Part shown: one piece after another, positions 46,801 through 52,800 of the stretch
Layout: every line of letters begins with the position of its first letter
Numbering within the stretch: the first letter of the stretch is position 1
Source: Dermacentor variabilis
Taxonomy: Eukaryota > Arthropoda > Arachnida > Ixodida > Ixodidae
Length of the DNA stretch: 64,000 nt
NCBI RefSeq assembly: GCF_050947875.1
Contig: NC_134576.1
Location: 51,376,255-51,440,254 of the forward strand
Direction: 5' to 3'
The notes under the pieces: model-generated
Database searches by the model: none
What the model was told of the DNA's origin: nothing
Seen by the model: the letters and a program-made list of their open reading frames with translations, nothing else
Position numbers and translations under genes: made by a program

Positions 46801-49800
46801 AGGCGTAGCAGCGGCGCCGAACGGGCCAAAATGTCCGCCGCTTTGAACGAAGCCCCGGCGTCCGTTGCATCCGCGCCGGCTATACCGCGCGTAGTAGGCG
46901 AAACGTAACAGTACGGTCGGCGATCGATTTTTTCTTACGCGGAAAGGGGACCGCAGAATTCTCTAACTTATCGGGCGATCGAAAATAGGAAATCTTAATG
47001 AGAAAACAATTCATTTTGATAAATTTGGAATCGGCGACAAATGATACGGTTTCATGCCACGTACGTCGACAATATCTTCACATCGGCAGTACAAATTCAG
47101 TGAAGCCAGCCACGCTTTTGCGTGCCCTCCGCCCTGGCTGACACCATCACCTACACTGGGACGACACTATAAGGGGCCGCGTGGAGAGGCATGCTTAGTC
47201 TGCCTCTTGGTCCCACGGGTAACCGAAATTCAAGATTACGTAACCTAAATGCACGGGAGACAGCTTACATGGTGCCACGCCGTGTTGGCGTGCCCGCTCT
47301 TTGCACACACACGACAGATTACCTCTAAAGCAGGGTACACGGCTACGTCTGCGCTCAGCCACACTTACAGCCATGCGCAGCCACGGCCAGGACGCACGCC
47401 AGAAATCGAGACGCACACCAACGACGCACCATGTGCGTTTTTTTGCTAGTGAGTATGTGCCTTAACCATTTCATAAATAGTTTCTCTGTGCCCCTCCCTC
47501 ACAAGGCATACCGGCAGCAAGCTGAAGGACAGCTATGGTGAGAAGCACATATACTTTAGTATTATTTTAACCATGTCAAGCTCGCTTAACCTTTGAGGCG
47601 ATGAGGCAGGGCAGGGCAGGTAAGCCTCTACAACAGGACAATGTTTAAGGACATGCACACCTCTCATGTCCCCCTAACATGGACACACCTTCCTCTAACA
47701 AAGAGGAAGCTAACGAATTCTCATATGTAACCAAGCCTATACAAAATCTGACCAGACATGCTATGTTTCGGGAACCACGTATTCTACTCACAACATGAAA
47801 CCGAAACTGCAATGTCCAAAGTAATATTGGATATAGCGAAGTGAATATCTGTTCATCCGGCAGATAAACATGTGTAGCTTGGTAGCAAAAATGTCAAAAT
47901 ACACAGCAAGAGCAGCTTATACGGCGCAATCCAGACATGCATGCCCATTTTCACCTTGGCTGACCAAGGAGAAAACCAATGGTGAAACCAAGGTGAAACC
48001 AAGCTGCAAACCAATGCACCAATATGTTGTGGTAACATTGATCACACAGTTTTACATTAACGACAACACAAAGCATGTTAGTAATTTAGTATTCCTGACT
48101 GGCACACATCGGTCCAGCAAGCAGTTGATGAACCATGAACATAAACATGATACTCTCTGCTGAGCCACTGTAGGGATAATGCAAGATTGGGTTCTTGCAC
48201 AGCTAGACCCGATCGCAAAATTTTTTTTCATGCCGCTATCACAATATATCCTTGTGACAAATATTGGATAGAACAAAACTAATGTGAGATGTGACTCTCT
48301 TCATGCCAGAGGGGACAGCAAGGTTCGGCTGTATATCTCTGGCGAAGTTGGCAATGCCATTCTCTTCCACATTCGGCCAACTTGCCTTCAAGCCAAAACA
48401 GTTAGGTTTAGCAGGTAATGTCAGGGCAGATGCTTGTGCATTCTGGATGTTGAGAGAATGGGCTCCCACGTTTGGCGGCGCTGCTTGTGATTGCCAAAAT
48501 GAAGCCAAGAGCACATTCGTGGCAACTTACGGGCGAGTCCTCGGGTGACCAGCTGATGAAGAGCCAGTCGTACCCATTCGGGCAGGTGGAGTCCAGGCGG
48601 TAAAACAGGTAGCACGGCTGACCCCGTTCAAGCAGGGGAAGCACGAGGGTGTCATAGTCTGCAGCAGAGGGAACAAAATGAATCGACAAAGACATTTGGC
48701 ATGTAAGGTGGGCAAGCTAAGCTTCAGGACTTCGGACAGCTAAAGAGATCCCCAAAGACTATTGTGTGTATGCTGCTGCTCATCACTTGAACAGCGATTG
48801 ACAGATTAATTTATTGATTGTGTTTAATGTCCTAAAGCGAATGAGCTGCTACAAGAGAGGCCACGGTAGAGTACTCTGCTTTAATATGTGCTGCAGGGCT
48901 AGTTGGTTCATGATTTAAGCCCAAGAATAAAAAAATGAAAAGACAAAAAGAAAAGACATTGATGAGAAGGGCAGCCCAAGGAACCCAAAGCTTCTTTAAC
49001 ATGTTCACTGATGATTATGATACTCCTTAATACGAATTATGAGTGCAGCTGTTTAGTTTCTTTGAATTCGCAGTATATTGTGGCAAAGAATTTGATTCTG
49101 AATGACAGGATCCTCTCGGCGACGACACTGAGCCTCTGCTCAGGCAGCTCGTTTAGCAGCAGCAGCAGACGAAGCATTGCCACTGGTTGCGGCACTCTTT
49201 GATCGGAAAGAAAGTGTGAACCCGGGAATGCGTCACGTGCGTGGAGGGCATTCTCTAGCGAAGGCGGCCCAGTGGGTCTTAAGCCCACACCACCACTTTT
49301 GTTTCCATAGCGTTCGCTGCATGCCTGGCCGCCACTTTTGAGCATGTCTCGTGCGGCACTCCACTTTCCTCCTTGTGAAATTGTGAAAGTAGTGTGGTCA
49401 CAGAAGTGTATAACTTCCTGCGTTTTGTGCCAACTAGCCTTTGATCTGCAACATTCTCTACAGAATATGCTCCTTATATATTAGATGTACAGAGTTAACA
49501 TTACATCCCATCCCATAGCTTCCAGTACGTGATGCAATATTTTTAGATCATTAATTCTGGGCAGCGCGCCACGAGAGCTATGCAATGAGTGCCGTCATAC
49601 AAACGCGTCACTCTGCTCATTGTTCTGCAATTAGTAGGCTCACATCTACAATGTCTACTGCAACACTTGCTTCACACACTATGACTACTAAATTACTATT
49701 CCTAAGGCCCTATAGCATGTCCTACTGCTTGGTCGTCAATGCAGAAAGTGAAAAGTTGCTCTAATCTCTGCAGCATTGGCTGCTTTGTGCAAAACGGAGT

Positions 49801-52800
49801 ATGCTGTCAATGACAAGTCATGAATGAATGGGTGCTACTCAACAGGTTTGGCTAGTATAATGTTACATAAGAACAACAGAAAAAGAAAGAAAGATGCGAG
49901 CAGTGTTTTTTTTTTCCTCGCCACCTTCATGCAACAGTATTCTGTCCGAACCCGTCAATAAACATCAATCAGCTCAGCAAACCACCAAGTTAGAGGCTAT
50001 TCACCATGAGATATGGTACACGTGCTGCAATTCAGAATAAAGTACCCTTTATATAAGGTGTGCTTAAAAAAAATATCGCCAGTGGCAGACTGAATAATTC
50101 TGGTCATCGAGTTTGATTACTCAGATGCAGACATTGCTCGCACGAGAAATGAAAATGCACAATCAGCTATTTAACCACTCGCTGACTTTTTAATTAAGCA
50201 TTTTGCGACCCATATTGCAATTTAAAAATTGTAGCCGGTGAGTTTGCAAGGCATATGCACTTGGAACGAACTTTCAGGAAGACACCTGTTTCAAGATATT
50301 CATTCCTGAAGTGTGCAAAAAAACACATGGACGTTTTGAGTTACTTTCATGCTTCAATGCATAAAACAGTGGTTTGTTAAAAAAATATAAGTGGAACAAT
50401 AGTGCATTTATACCACATGTTTCATGGTGCATATCTCAAAACCTGTGTTATCCTTACAAGCCATTCAAAGTGGACATGCCTTGCAAACTAACTGGCTACA
50501 ATTCGCGAACTACAATATGTGCCGTAAGGTCATTAATTAAAATGATCATTATTGATTTTTGTTATTAGTCGATTATACATTTCTGTTTCTCGTGCCAGTA
50601 GTGTCTGCCACTTTGAGCAATCCTGTTCAAAGACTACAATAATGCTATCTGCCACAGGCAATTAAAGAAATTCTGCATGGTCCAAAAAAAAAAAAAAAAA
50701 GACGCCCCATAGATGCGACTTGTCCAAACAGAAGGAGCCACGGCAGTTCGGAGCAGACACAAACAGAAACTGTCAAAATCACAAGGTGGGGATGAAAAAA
50801 AAGTTCAGAAAACAGGTTGTCTGAAAGGGGAATTGGGAGACAAATTTCACTCAACTTCCTGTACTTTACGCACAAACACAACTTCACTTCCTGCGAGTGT
50901 GCAATCCTGCAGACAAGATGAACTACAAAATGCCAAATGGCTTGGTTTCTCTCTCCACAAAGAGCTTTACTTGCACTTGGCAAGTCAGACCTAGGCGAAC
51001 CAAATAGCAGACTATTCAGTTTGTACAGGAAACATGAATATTTGTAGATCCATCCATACGAAGAATAAGATAGGAGATGAAGCTTTTTGCAAACACTTGC
51101 CACTACATTTCTGGCCTCTCACTAACTATAGCTATATTTGGTGATGAACAAGGATCACGTTGCATTCCAAAAGAACAAGAGACTCAGCATAATGAGTTTT
51201 GGCAATATTCTTTAAACAGAATTAGCTGAAATGTGCAAAAATGCTTCAATATCTCTAAAGCCATAATAACATACAAGGATTGGTGTGGACATTAAATTCA
51301 AATAAAAAGGCTTGGCCCTTTTTCATTTTCACTAATAACCCAACCTTTTTCTCCTATATAAATGCATATCAAGTCTTGAATACATCCCTAAATTTACTAA
51401 AGGCACCTCTCAATGTCTCTTTAAGGCCTTGTTTTATACATTCAAGCATAACCCACAATCCCTTCTTTCACAGTATTATGTATGCTGACAGAACCAGATA
51501 AAGCCAAGAAAAGACAACGCCATGCAATACACAGTTGAAATTACCTGTGGTTTTAAATGAAATGCAGCAATTCTAGGGTTTTGCGTGCCATTTATGACTC
51601 CAGATTGATTTTGACCACCTGGGGTTCTTTGACGTGCACCAAATGCAAGGTCTAAGGGCGTTTTTGCCTTTTTGCCTTCACCAAAATGCAGCTGCCAAGG
51701 CCGGGACTTGATCCCATGCTCTCGAGGCCAATGTTTACAGAAGTTGTCAATGACATTGAGATGTTGCAGGAGATGAAAACCTTCAAGTTCCTAACTTTGC
51801 AGCAGTTGGTCGCTACAGTGGCTAATGTTGAGGCAGGTTTGTTATGCTTGTTCTTACCATCTGTATTCTCGGTGTGATGATGTCAGACACTGTCAAGCTA
51901 AGGAAGTGGTACAAGTGGCAATACAGAGTCACCTTGCTGGTCAATTATGCTGCATTTGTGGACAGACCATGTCCATTGAACAAAGCTGTGATATATTCAC
52001 ATATCATTTTGGTCACTACCTCAGCAGAAGTGTGATAGCAGTAAGGGACTGTGCAGTGCTGTAAAGTAGCAAATAAAAGAAAGAGGCCCGAAGAGGGCAA
52101 GAAAACTTGAAAAAAGGTAAAACGCCAGCCTTTATTCCTCGACACACTAGCGATCGCTTGTTTACTATTTAAATATAGTGGGTGGCCTTACCTCGCTCCC
52201 AGTTGTCCTTCGGCGGCTTCTGATCAAGCAGCGTTAATTCCTCTGTAAAAGAAGCGACATTAAAGCTCGCGGTCACGGAAAGAAACAACAGACAGCGCGG
52301 AAGTTTATGCAATAATTTCCGGCCACTGCTATTTGTATGAGCAAATCGCGATACTTGCCATCGACAATTGAGACTTTGAAGACGCGGACGCTGCCATTGC
52401 GACACTTGCCAAAAAACTGCCTCAGTTCGGCGTTTGCTGAAACGGGATAAAATAAGCTGTCAGTTACATTTCAAACGATCACAGCTACGGCAGCTATGGT
52501 GATCAGGTGAGCCCCCGTAATCGCAGATTGGAGTCGCAAGCAAAGGATGTTACGTGCTGGCGACACAACATCTGCGAAACCTCAGAATCGTAACAGCTAC
52601 CGAAACAAGCCCAAATACGCTACAGGGTGCTGATATGACGACAGTGCCGTCGATTACACAGTGCAAGTCCACACACATCAGCACTCGTACGTTTATATAT
52701 GCAGCTTTGTCACCGTATTCACTGCACCGGGGAAGTCAAGGACACCTAAGCGTTGAATCGCAACGTAATAAGCGATACAAAACAGTCTTTTGTGTAGCCG

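Larger units (their letters stand above)
41977..46910 (-). mobile_element. LTR retrotransposon, Gmr1-like Ty3/gypsy, reverse transcriptase deleted
   Basis: Two LTRs of about 650 bp (41977-42628 and 46260-46910) bracket one large minus-strand ORF. The insertion is flanked by the tetranucleotide GTAC on both sides (41973-41976 and 46911-46914). The LTRs differ by only about seven substitutions by eye, apart from the inner/outer dozen bases, so insertion was fairly recent. Domain order is SCAN-like capsid, zinc knuckle, protease, integrase, then the tail end of RNase H. This order, with integrase ahead of the RT/RNase H, characterises Gmr1-like elements within Ty3/gypsy. RT and most of RNase H are missing. 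I could not find a convincing primer-binding site or polypurine tract. Confidence 0.88.
41875..47853 (+). mobile_element. Pogo-type MITE split by an LTR retrotransposon
   Basis: The left end TACAGTTAAACCTCGATATA starts at 41875. The right end, read inward from about 47851, gives CAGATATTCACTTCGCTATA. Without the 4.9 kb insertion the element is about 1.04 kb, close to the copy at 21365-22360, whose internal sequence it follows. Confidence 0.8.

Noticed and set aside
50645..51103. 152-codon minus-strand open frame
   Set aside because: It crosses a 17-A tract and a repeat end and has no recognisable domain.
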